Source: JAWBMQ01 sp038828875 (lineage in GTDB: Archaea; Nanobdellota; Nanobdellia; Woesearchaeales; JAWBMQ01). From it: a DNA stretch of 64,000 nucleotides. Location: NCBI GenBank assembly GCA_038828875.1, contig JAWBMQ010000001.1, positions 110,367-174,366 of the forward strand, read 5' to 3'. Position 1 is the first letter of the stretch. Each line of letters begins with the position of its first letter. Below, piece by piece: positions 7,796 to 15,127 of the stretch. The position numbers and the translations under genes were made by a program. The notes beneath the pieces are model-generated. The model ran no database searches. It was not told the origin of the DNA and saw nothing but the letters and a program-made list of their open reading frames with translations.

Positions 7796-8260
7796 ATGAC
7801 AAAAAAAGGCGTTAGTTTAGCTTTTGCAGTTATTATTATTATTGCTCTTGGCGTTTTAGTAATGATCATTCTTTCAACCTTATTTTCTTCTCAGCTGGGA
7901 AAATTAGCAAAAAATGTTGGAGGCATGACCGATGTTTACGAATTTTGTAAAGAGGTTTACCATCGCTTTTATGGTTCCTCCGATGACACTCATAAAATAA
8001 TTATGCATTATCTTTTTTCAGGAGATGATTTAAGTTATAATGTCGAATATACCGGAAATCCATCAATGTCAAAAACATTTAAAAGAGGGTTATGTAGAAA
8101 GTATTCTTTTATTTTGGGTATTGATCCTAAAAAATTAGAGAATCCTACAACTACTACTTCTGTTAAGATATGTGATGCTGGAGGAACAAGTTGTGTAGAA
8201 ATAGAGTTTACACTCGTAAAACTCATACTTTCAGATCCATCGTTATTTTTCTTTAGCTAA
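7796..8260 (+). CDS. Pilin-like secreted protein (A)
   Basis: A 154-residue protein with a type IV pilin-like N-terminus: MTKKG followed by a 24-residue hydrophobic helix, with a plausible prepilin peptidase cut after G5. The C-terminal domain has conserved-looking cysteine contexts (EFCKEVYHRFYG, GLCRKYSF). The minus-strand gene at 61645-62082 has the same architecture and motifs (EFCDEIYRQSF, KGKCRKFL), so the two are paralogs far apart in the window. Probably a minor pilin or anchored surface protein. A TATA-like box about 30 nt before the ATG suggests a leaderless start. Confidence 0.75.
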   Translation: MTKKGVSLAFAVIIIIALGVLVMIILSTLFSSQLGKLAKNVGGMTDVYEFCKEVYHRFYGSSDDTHKIIMHYLFSGDDLSYNVEYTGNPSMSKTFKRGLCRKYSFILGIDPKKLENPTTTTSVKICDAGGTSCVEIEFTLVKLILSDPSLFFFS

Positions 8261-8272
8261 ATCTTAATTTTT

Positions 8273-8701
8273 TTACCGTCTTATAAAAATTTCATAAATA
8301 AAGAAAGAAGTTATGAAAATTACAATAGTTGCATCGCACAAGTTGAAATATCCAAAGAGAGCATCTAAGGGAAATATTGGAAATTTAATATAATCGATAA
8401 CTCCATTGAACTGAATTCTATCAATGACGTTGCTTAAAGAAACAATAGTAGGAAAAATGAAAAACTGAAAATCATTATTCTTTATAAAGCCAATTATGCT
8501 TAATATAAAAAAGAAGAGAAATAATAAATAGATGAAAAAATTTAAATCAAAAAAGTAAAACTTTAAGCCATACATTAAATCCGGGTTTATTATTGCCAAT
8601 CCTTTTTTTAAATAAATTCTTTTTAAAAAAATATCAAGAAAAGTTATCAATAATGAAATTAATAAGAGATACAAGAACCGTTTCTCTTGGTAAATTTTCA
8701 T
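8273..8701 (-). CDS. Signal peptidase II (LspA)-like membrane protein
   Basis: A 142-residue protein with four hydrophobic helices, resembling lipoprotein signal peptidase, the aspartic peptidase that cleaves lipoprotein signals in bacteria. Both catalytic regions are recognisable: NVIDRIQFNGVIDYIKF (D94), matching the family GNxxDR..G.VvDFi pattern, and GYFNLCDATI (D123), matching FNxAD. D23..K27 matches the family D..K near helix 1. The family NxG(A/M)F loop is weak (INPDLMYG). LspA is not typical of archaea, so transfer from bacteria or a divergent role is possible. Translation starts 2 nt after the upstream gene. Confidence 0.72.
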   Translation of the reverse strand: MKIYQEKRFLYLLLISLLITFLDIFLKRIYLKKGLAIINPDLMYGLKFYFFDLNFFIYLLFLFFFILSIIGFIKNNDFQFFIFPTIVSLSNVIDRIQFNGVIDYIKFPIFPLDALFGYFNLCDATIVIFITSFFIYEIFIRR

Positions 8702-8703
8702 CC

Positions 8704-9144
8704 TTAGTAATATTTTCTTTGTTCCTTATGAGATTCTAGCATTTCTTCAATTTTTCTCAATCTAATATCTGTTGCATCAATCATAGCTTTCAATGTGTTT
8801 ATTTTTTCAATAATTAATTCTAAATCTCTTTTTAAGTTATCATAATTAGGAGGATTAAAATTATTATAAGCAACAGATTGTTGAAATTGTTTTTCTTGCA
8901 TAATTTCTGTGTTAGATTGTTGAAAATTGTTAATGTTGTTGAAAGTAGTAGTTGGATTTTGAGGCAAATTCGTGAAATTATTCTGATTTTCAAAAGAATA
9001 TTGTTCTTGATTTGGATTTAAATTAGTCAAATTATTAGTTAACTCAGGAGTCGAAAATGAAGTATTTTCAGTAGTGGAACTTTTAAAACTACTAAAATCA
9101 AAATCATCCTTTTTCTTTTTTTTAAACATATCAAAAAATCCCAT
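8704..9144 (-). CDS. Hypothetical protein with C-terminal coiled coil
   Basis: Unrecognised 146-residue protein. It begins with MGFFDMF and a Lys run, then a long low-complexity Asn/Gln/Thr/Ser linker (residues about 20-100), and ends with a heptad-like helix (LKRDLELIIEKINTLKAMI, then RLRKIEEML). No membrane helix. It lies 19 nt after RuBisCO and 2 nt before the LspA-like gene, so all three are probably cotranscribed. The design (short basic N-terminus, flexible linker, coiled coil) suggests an oligomerising adaptor, but this is only inference. Confidence 0.7.
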   Translation of the reverse strand: MGFFDMFKKKKKDDFDFSSFKSSTTENTSFSTPELTNNLTNLNPNQEQYSFENQNNFTNLPQNPTTTFNNINNFQQSNTEIMQEKQFQQSVAYNNFNPPNYDNLKRDLELIIEKINTLKAMIDATDIRLRKIEEMLESHKEQRKYY

Positions 9145-9163
9145 CTTTAAAGCTTACAGATTA

Positions 9164-10232
9164 TTATTTTTTTGAATTCTTACTGTTCTTTGAATTTTTT
9201 TCTTCAAGAGGCATTGCAAATTTTCTAAATGCTATTTCTACTTCTTTTTCTTTTTTTGCAATTTCTTCAATAGTTTGTCCTTTTAAAATTCCTTCGGTAA
9301 CTGCTCTTATTGCTTTTGCTCCTGCTTCAGTACCATTTGGATGACCATGACAACCGCCGCCAAATTGTAGAACTACATCAATACCAAATTTCTTTATTAA
9401 TGTAGGAATTTTTCCCGGATCTAAACCACCTGAAGCAACAGGAAATACGGGGTTTATGTAATCCCAATCTTGTTCAAGTAATCCAGGACTTTCTTTTACA
9501 TATTTAGATCTTAACGTTTCAACGCTGTAGAAATCATCTTCATTATTCATCTTTCCTTCTCCCATTGTGCCTACGTGTAATTGATCGCCACCGATCATTC
9601 TTACTAATTTTGCTAACATTTGCATACTTATGCCATGTTTTTCATTTTTTGTCAATGCANNNNNNNNNNNNNNNNNNNNNNNNNNNNNNNNNNNNNNNNN
9701 NNNNNNNNNNNNNNNNNNNNNNNNNNNNNNNNNNNNNNNNNNNNNNNNNNNNNNNCACTTTTGGTTTCACTATTGTTCCTAATAAAGGTCTTTCATAAAC
9801 CTTTAATAGCTGTCTGATCCCTTTAATACCATATGCTGGACCTGAATAAAGTTTCATAATTTTTTGAGGAAAAGAAATATCGATTAATCTTAAATTTTTA
9901 ACAGCTTTCATTCCAAAGATGTTTCCTGCTAATGCCGAAAGAATTTGAGGTACAGAACTAGGTTCAAAGAGTTCAGAAGGATATGCAATTTTTATTGTAG
10001 AATTTTCTTTGTTGATTTCATAAACAGAAGGCTTTAATTTTTCAAAAATTTCTGGTTCCAAAGACCAAAAATCAGTCCAAGTATCTATTGAGCTTTCTCC
10101 TGCAACTTTATCAGCAACATCTTCTAACGTAGTTCCATTAGGTTCAAGGTAATAATATGCGATAACGTCCTTTCCAGAAGGAGAATAAGTTAAATCAATA
10201 TACTTATATTTACTTGGCATTACTTTTTTCAT
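9164..10232 (-). CDS. rbcL: RuBisCO large chain, form III type (interrupted by assembly gap)
   Basis: Ribulose-1,5-bisphosphate carboxylase, which in archaea usually works in AMP/nucleoside salvage to give 3-phosphoglycerate. The N-terminal part (about 159 residues) has IAYYYLEP, ESSIDTWT and the catalytic GTIVKPK. The C-terminal part has HGISM, GGDQLHVGTMGEGKM, the phosphate-binding VASGGLDPG, and QFGGGCHGHPNGT of form III enzymes. The N run at 9660-9755 removes the carbamylated-lysine region; by family length over 100 residues are missing and the two halves are in different frames across 96 N. Start follows AAGGTGA. The tail NSKNSKNSKK is low complexity. No AMP phosphorylase or R15P isomerase gene is in the window. 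Confidence 0.9.
9660..9755. other. Run of 96 N inside RuBisCO
   Basis: Unknown bases. The flanking coding frames do not agree across exactly 96 nt, and the family alignment predicts a much larger missing piece, so the length is a placeholder. Confidence 0.95.
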
Positions 10233-10305
10233 AAAGTCACCTTTAGTAGAGCATTGTGAAAAATAATTTATAAACTTTTTTTATCACTAAAGAATAATTA
10301 TTTAA

Positions 10306-11196
10306 TTATTGTTCTTCATCTTCCTCCTCTTCTAAATTAACTATTTCTTCTTCAAATATTGTAAAGTAACTAATAAATGTTGAAACCATAAATATTGCTA
10401 AAGAAAAAATAAACAATAACGTTTCTTTTATATCAAAGCAAAGATGTATTGATAAATATATTGAAGAAATGTTAAATGCTTTTATAAGATGTTTTAGAGA
10501 GATTGAATAAGCAAATGAAGTCCTTTTGAAGATCTTTTTCTTTCTAAATGAGAACAAAATTTTTGGCAATAATAATGTTATTAAGATAACAAAGAAATAT
10601 AAGATTGCTATGATCAGGTAAGAAAAATAACTTATAAAGAAATCAATGAAAATTATAGTAAAAAAAGTTAGGTTCTTAGAAAAAGAAAGAATAAATGAAT
10701 TTAAGGTTTCTTTATGTTTTTCTATTATGCTTTTTTTTGTATTTTGAATTATGGAATTACTTATATATTCTTGACTTTCATTAGTTTCTAAAAATGACGT
10801 ATTCTTTAGGTTATCGTAAGCTAGAGTAATTTTTAAGAAATTATCAGAATATCTTGATTCATATTTTTCAAAATTTATAAAAATGTTGTAAATTAAAGGG
10901 ATTAGCAAAAATATCAGGAAAAGAGAAATACTTTTTGCAAAACTAATTTCAAGAGTATGATGCAAACTAGGATTAAAGAGTTGAAACATTTGTTCAAAAA
11001 AACCAAAAGGATTTTTATTGAATATTTTCTTGGTATTTCTCTTTTTAAACTCTTTTTTATTTTTCACAATAAAATGTTTTCCTTTTTTGCTAGAAAAATT
11101 CACTCTATTTTTATAAAATCCATAAGTAGAAATCTTTTCACTCTGATTATTGCTCTCGTTACTTTCTTCTTCGTCTTTGTTTTCAAAAGGATTCAT
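10306..11196 (-). CDS. Polytopic membrane protein, unknown function
   Basis: Unrecognised 296-residue protein. A charged, basic N-terminal 70 residues precede NPFGFFEQMFQLFNPSLHHT, then hydrophobic segments near residues 90-110, 173-190, 192-212 and 245-280, and a very acidic C-terminus (EEEEDEEQ). The layout recalls Yip1/DUF1189-type membrane proteins but I see no decisive motif. It is transcribed divergently from the winged-helix gene at 11335 across a 138-nt region containing a perfect inverted repeat. Confidence 0.68.
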   Translation of the reverse strand: MNPFENKDEEESNESNNQSEKISTYGFYKNRVNFSSKKGKHFIVKNKKEFKKRNTKKIFNKNPFGFFEQMFQLFNPSLHHTLEISFAKSISLFLIFLLIPLIYNIFINFEKYESRYSDNFLKITLAYDNLKNTSFLETNESQEYISNSIIQNTKKSIIEKHKETLNSFILSFSKNLTFFTIIFIDFFISYFSYLIIAILYFFVILITLLLPKILFSFRKKKIFKRTSFAYSISLKHLIKAFNISSIYLSIHLCFDIKETLLFIFSLAIFMVSTFISYFTIFEEEIVNLEEEEDEEQ

Positions 11197-11252
11197 AAGC
11201 TATAATTATTTTTTCTATATTTAAATTTTTTTTATTTTAACTGTCTAATATT

Positions 11253-11274
11253 TAGTATACTTTTTTATATACTA
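11253..11274. promoter_or_regulatory. Inverted repeat TAGTATA-N8-TATACTA
   Basis: A perfect 7-bp inverted repeat in the divergent intergenic region between 11196 and 11335. Centre-to-centre spacing of the half-sites is 15 nt. It lies upstream of the TATA-like element of the winged-helix gene (CTTTTATATATTA near 11301), where an autoregulator could bind. AT-richness lowers the significance. Confidence 0.4.
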
Positions 11275-11334
11275 TATTACAAATATACTCAAAAACGATA
11301 CTTTTATATATTAGTTTATCCTAGTAATATTAAT

Positions 11335-11748
11335 ATGGTAATGTTGTTTGACATATACAATCTTCCAGATGATGTGTATGAAATTGTATTTTCAACAAAA
11401 TCGCAAACAGTAGTTGCTAAAATGTTGATTGATTTAATGAAGGAAGAAAATGGAGAAATTACTAAATCAGAAATGTCGCTCTTTGCAAATAAGTTACATG
11501 AAGGTACTTTGATTGAACCTGTACAAAGTACAGTTAAATTACCAACAAAAGAGATGTCTATATCTTACAATAAAAGACAGTTTTATGACAGAATCCTCAC
11601 TCCAATGAAATCAATGGGAATGATTGATTATGATATGTATAAAAAAACTTACAAAATTTCAGATAAGTTTAACAAAGCAATGATAAAGATTGGTTTGCTT
11701 TGGTTACAAGAGTTAAAAAATCCTCCAGGATTGAGGTTTAAGAAGTAA
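11335..11748 (+). CDS. Winged-helix DNA-binding-like protein
   Basis: A 137-residue protein whose C-terminal half looks like a winged helix: a helix KRQFYDRILTPMKSMGMI (about residues 82-99), then a wing-like DYDMYKKTYKIS and a final helix. The N-terminal half is alpha-helical (VVAKMLIDLMKEENGEITK). A small archaeal transcription regulator is the best reading; the target is unknown, and the inverted repeat upstream makes autoregulation plausible. No ribosome site; a TATA-like box about 30 nt upstream fits a leaderless start. A GC-rich structured element follows immediately. Confidence 0.62.
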   Translation: MVMLFDIYNLPDDVYEIVFSTKSQTVVAKMLIDLMKEENGEITKSEMSLFANKLHEGTLIEPVQSTVKLPTKEMSISYNKRQFYDRILTPMKSMGMIDYDMYKKTYKISDKFNKAMIKIGLLWLQELKNPPGLRFKK

Positions 11749-11821
11749 TGCTTTTCTAAAAACCCCCTCAAAAACCCCTCAAAGCACAAAAAAACCCCGA
11801 GGGCGTCCGAAGGACGCCCTC
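11749..11821 (+). ncRNA. GC-rich structured RNA candidate (3' UTR or ncRNA)
   Basis: Directly after the winged-helix gene lies a sharply GC-rich island. A perfect 10-bp hairpin (GAGGGCGTCC, loop GAA, GGACGCCCTC; 11799-11821) is preceded by a 6-bp hairpin TGCTTT/AAAGCA (11749-11754 with 11781-11786) whose loop carries CCCCCTC and CCCCTC. These C-rich motifs can pair with the GAGGG arm of the big hairpin, giving mutually exclusive folds. It may be a regulatory 3' UTR, a terminator-like structure or an independent small RNA. In AT-rich archaea, GC-rich islands often mark structured RNA. Confidence 0.5.
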
Positions 11822-11945
11822 TTATTCTCCTTCAAAAATTTTTTTTGTTTTTTATTTATTTTTCAATTTTTTATGTTTTTTTTGAAAATTTTTCTGAAAA
11901 GAAGAAGTAAGATTTTAATTGAGATTAAGAGTTTAGTATTTTAGA

Positions 11946-14180
11946 ATGATTTTTGAAAAACATAAGTTTAGAGCTTATGATAAAGTTTTGTTTATATTTT
12001 TCATTTTTCCTTTTGTTTTGTTTTATCCAAACCCTTTTGATGAATCTCAAGAATCTGTGATAATTTTTGGAAGTGATAATTTAGAAATTAAGCTTTTTGA
12101 TGTAAGAACAGAAACAAAACAGGTTTCTTTTAAAGCTAATAATTCTTATAATTTAAGTTTAAATTGTTCTTTTGTTAAAATGCTTAACGAATTTATTTTA
12201 AAAATGCTCAATATTTCAAATTCTGAATTTTTTTCTTTTGAAAATGAATCATCTAATGATGGTTCTTGTGAATTAGCTATTGAAAGAAAATATGGTAGTT
12301 TGGTAAATACTAATGCAAAATATATGATTGAATATAATTATAATAACCTATTTTGCAATGTTTCTATTGCGTATTCCTCTATAAAAGATGGTTGTTTTTT
12401 TGTTTATTTATGTAATCATTCTTTTTTGAATTATTGTGGAGAAAATGATGATGTTGTTACTATTTTTTTAAATTATCTTAAGAATGTAACTTTCTTTCTG
12501 AATGATGAAAATAACGACAGTAATGAAACTAATCTCAATTCAGTTAATTCTTCAAATTTGTATGTGAAGGAGAATAATTCAAATGATGATTTAAACTATT
12601 CTTCTGAAATAGTTACGTTAGAAAATTTATCTTTTGAGAATCATACAAAAAACAATACTTTTGAAAATAATAATTCAGATATAGTTATTTTATCATCTAG
12701 TAATCTGTCAAACTATATAACTAATCAAAATTCTTCTAATAATCTTTCAGAAAATAAAACTTTAGAATCAAATTTATCTTTAGAAGATCAACTTTTCGAA
12801 GTTCAAATTGACGATGTTTTTTATGAAGATGAATCTATTAGCTATACTATAATAAACAAAGGATGTAAAGGAGTTTTTGAGAAAAAAGTTTATGGTATTG
12901 ATGGTTTAGGAAAACAAATAGTGAAGATCTTTTCAAACAGTACAATCTCCACAAGAAGAACATTCAAATTTACACTTCCTAGTGGAAATTATGTTTTAAG
13001 TATAAAATGTGAAAATTTTGAAATAAATTCTTCATTTGAGGTTCTTTTAAAGCAGAACAGTTGTGAAGATATTTTTAAAAGAATTTCTTTTTTGAAAACA
13101 CAAATTTCTTTTTTAAAGGAATTTGATTGTATTTTTCAACTTTATTGTTATTTTCCTTCTGTTTTTGAAGGTGAATTAAATATAAGAAATAAGAGATCAT
13201 TTAAGTATTCAGAGCTTAATTGTTCATTTTTTAAAATTAGTTATGAAGACTATTTTTATTATTATGCAACGAATGATTTCATAAGTGAATTTATTACAAC
13301 TTCATTAAATAAAAAAGATAAAGAGAAGAATCGAAGTATATTTTATGTTCTGATGAAAAAAGGAAATGAAATTAATACTAATTTAAACATAGTCAATTAT
13401 TTAAAAATTAATTCAAAATTAGCTATTAATTTTCAATTATCTCCTTTTTCATATGATGATCCTATTATGTCTGATTTAATGGATGTTGAAATTCAACCTA
13501 TGTTGTTGGGTTGTGAGGTTAGTTTAATTTCTTATGATTTTTCTCAAGAAAAGTTTCAAAAAGAAAAGAAACAAAAAGGAAACAATGATAAAAATTTTAA
13601 GAACAATGAGCTTATTTATTCTTTTAATTTGAATGAATTTAAAAATAAGAACAACTTAACTCAACGAATTAATCTAACACAATTTCAATATGTTGAAAAT
13701 TCAGTTACTTTGTATTTTAATAAGAATAATTCTAATTCAGTTTTAAATTTCAAAAAGAATTTTTCATTGATTAGTGATTTTATTGTTGTTCTTTTTTTAG
13801 ATTTATATTTAAATAATTTTAGTCTGTTGAATTTAGCTACCATCCATTCAGAGTCTAATTCTAATAGTTCTAATTTTAAATTATTATCTGAAAAAACAGA
13901 TGAAAGTAATATTTACAACCCTTTTATAGACTCTAATATACCTTTTTTAAATGATCGTGAAGAATCTGAAGATGGTTTGTTGATTGAAAACCTTGTTGAG
14001 AATAGTATTTTAAATTTAACGATCTCTGAAAATTTTTCTTCTCAAAATTTATCAACTTTAAGTAATATCACCAATAATTCTGAATTGAAAGCTCTTCAAA
14101 GTAGAATAGGGTTTAGTATATTTATAAAGAGTGTTTTTCAAAAAATCAATGGATTTTTTGTCAGATTTTTTAAAAAATAA
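11946..14180 (+). CDS. Large Asn/Ser-rich exported surface protein
   Basis: A 744-residue protein I do not recognise. A hydrophobic segment near residues 13-30 (VLFIFFIFPFVLFYPNPF) can act as signal or anchor. The region about 180-285 is low-complexity Asn/Ser/Thr with more than ten N-x-S/T sequons in about 90 residues, as in heavily glycosylated archaeal surface proteins. Several cysteines sit in the flanking folded regions. The C-terminus is hydrophobic and basic (FSIFIKSVFQKINGFFVRFFKK), possibly a membrane-associated helix. S-layer-like or adhesin roles are possible but unproven. Confidence 0.65.
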   Translation: MIFEKHKFRAYDKVLFIFFIFPFVLFYPNPFDESQESVIIFGSDNLEIKLFDVRTETKQVSFKANNSYNLSLNCSFVKMLNEFILKMLNISNSEFFSFENESSNDGSCELAIERKYGSLVNTNAKYMIEYNYNNLFCNVSIAYSSIKDGCFFVYLCNHSFLNYCGENDDVVTIFLNYLKNVTFFLNDENNDSNETNLNSVNSSNLYVKENNSNDDLNYSSEIVTLENLSFENHTKNNTFENNNSDIVILSSSNLSNYITNQNSSNNLSENKTLESNLSLEDQLFEVQIDDVFYEDESISYTIINKGCKGVFEKKVYGIDGLGKQIVKIFSNSTISTRRTFKFTLPSGNYVLSIKCENFEINSSFEVLLKQNSCEDIFKRISFLKTQISFLKEFDCIFQLYCYFPSVFEGELNIRNKRSFKYSELNCSFFKISYEDYFYYYATNDFISEFITTSLNKKDKEKNRSIFYVLMKKGNEINTNLNIVNYLKINSKLAINFQLSPFSYDDPIMSDLMDVEIQPMLLGCEVSLISYDFSQEKFQKEKKQKGNNDKNFKNNELIYSFNLNEFKNKNNLTQRINLTQFQYVENSVTLYFNKNNSNSVLNFKKNFSLISDFIVVLFLDLYLNNFSLLNLATIHSESNSNSSNFKLLSEKTDESNIYNPFIDSNIPFLNDREESEDGLLIENLVENSILNLTISENFSSQNLSTLSNITNNSELKALQSRIGFSIFIKSVFQKINGFFVRFFKK

Positions 14181-14182
14181 AA

Positions 14183-14728
14183 TTATTCTTGAGATGCATT
14201 GTAAATTACTTTTTGAGAGCTTCCGTAAAGTCCAATTGCCTTCATTTGTTCGTATTGTTCTTTTGTTAATATTAAGTATATTATATTATATTTATATTTA
14301 TTGTAAATTTCTTGGACTAGTTTTCTTATAAATTCGTTGTCAATATTATAACCAAGAAGAATCAAATTTACACTATTTTCTTTTTCAGGACCTTGAAGGA
14401 TAACTTGCTGAACATTTGGAAGTTCTTTAATTTTATTTAAAAAATATTCTAAGCCAGAAGGCATTAATTTTATTATGCTCTTTATAAATGCTGTTGTTTT
14501 ATTTTCAGCTAAAGAAAATAACTTAAGTTTATTAATTTCTTCAACTTTGACAATTTCTAGCTTTTCAAGCTTTTTTAGTATTCTAAAAGTAGATGCAATG
14601 GGTACTTTGCTCTCATGAGAAATATCTGTAATACGCATTTTGTTATTTTGATTTTTAATCAAAACTTTAAGAATTTCTACAATTTTATTGTCAATAAGTT
14701 TGATCAAAGCTTCTTCAGGAGTTTGCAT
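14183..14728 (-). CDS. Winged-helix transcriptional regulator
   Basis: A 181-residue regulator. Residues about 15-80 form a MarR/TrmB-like winged helix: KIVEILKVLIK, then ITDISHESKVPIASTFRILKKLEKLEIVKVEE with the recognition helix at IASTFRILKKLEKL. The C-terminal 90 residues form an alpha/beta domain (VQQVILQGPEKENSVNLILLGY) that could sense a ligand. It converges tail-to-tail with the 744-residue gene 3 nt away. Its upstream region holds four near-identical TCATTTTTGAA sites, so autoregulation is likely; it may also affect ftsZ, which is divergent. Confidence 0.75.
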   Translation of the reverse strand: MQTPEEALIKLIDNKIVEILKVLIKNQNNKMRITDISHESKVPIASTFRILKKLEKLEIVKVEEINKLKLFSLAENKTTAFIKSIIKLMPSGLEYFLNKIKELPNVQQVILQGPEKENSVNLILLGYNIDNEFIRKLVQEIYNKYKYNIIYLILTKEQYEQMKAIGLYGSSQKVIYNASQE

Positions 14729-14769
14729 AACATATTAATGTCATTATTATTTATAAATATTCTTATTTT

Positions 14770-14850
14770 TCATTTTTGAAAAAATTATTTCATTTTTGAA
14801 AAATCTTTTCATTTTTGAAATTTTCAATTTTTTGATTTTTCATTTTTGAA
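14770..14850. repeat. Four TCATTTTTGAA repeats (operator array)
   Basis: Copies start at 14770, 14790, 14809 and 14840 (spacings 20, 19 and 31 nt, close to whole turns of DNA). Each sits in a wider near-palindrome TTTTCATTTTTGAAAA. They lie between the divergent regulator (start 14728) and ftsZ (start 15128), just upstream of the regulator TATA-like box. The rest of this 399-nt gap is AT-rich DNA with the ftsZ promoter and leader. Confidence 0.6.
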
Positions 14851-15022
14851 AAAATCATTTTAGTATATCATTAAAAAAAGAAAAATATAATTTTTAAAAC
14901 TAAATAATTTGTGGTTTTTAAGGCTTAAAAATTAAAAATAAAAATAAATTTTTTAGAAAAATAAAATTTATAAATTGTTGTTACAAAATATAATTATGAT
15001 TATTTGTCTAATCTCTAACAGA

Positions 15023-15040
15023 AACATTTATATACTATAA
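15023..15040 (+). promoter_or_regulatory. Probable ftsZ promoter
   Basis: A TATA-like stretch (ATTTATATACTATAATT) lies about 25-30 nt before the leader hairpin at 15057, placing a transcription start near its 5' arm. Position is inferred from the usual archaeal TATA-to-start distance. Confidence 0.45.
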
Positions 15041-15056
15041 TTGTGATAGATTGTTA

Positions 15057-15089
15057 CCAAAACACATAATTAATTTGAGGGTGTTTTGG
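15057..15089 (+). promoter_or_regulatory. ftsZ leader hairpin covering a ribosome site
   Basis: A perfect 9-bp inverted repeat CCAAAACAC (15057-15065) / GTGTTTTGG (15081-15089) with a 15-nt loop. The loop end plus the 3' arm contain GAGGGTG, resembling the AGGTGA ribosome sites of this genome and placed before the 7-codon ORF at 15095. Folding would mask part of that site, so it may control leader translation. Confidence 0.5.
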
Positions 15090-15094
15090 AAAAA

Positions 15095-15118
15095 ATGATC
15101 AAAGGTAAAAAAAGATGA
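15095..15118 (+). CDS. Seven-codon leader ORF before ftsZ (MIKGKKR)
   Basis: ATG to TGA encodes only MIKGKKR. Its stop (15116-15118) overlaps the start of the ftsZ ribosome site GAGGTGAAAAG, and ftsZ begins 9 nt later. The arrangement (hairpin, short ORF, overlapping ribosome site) looks like translational coupling or attenuation. It could be chance, since very short ORFs are common; comparison with relatives would decide. Confidence 0.4.
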   Translation: MIKGKKR

Positions 15119-15127
15119 GGTGAAAAG

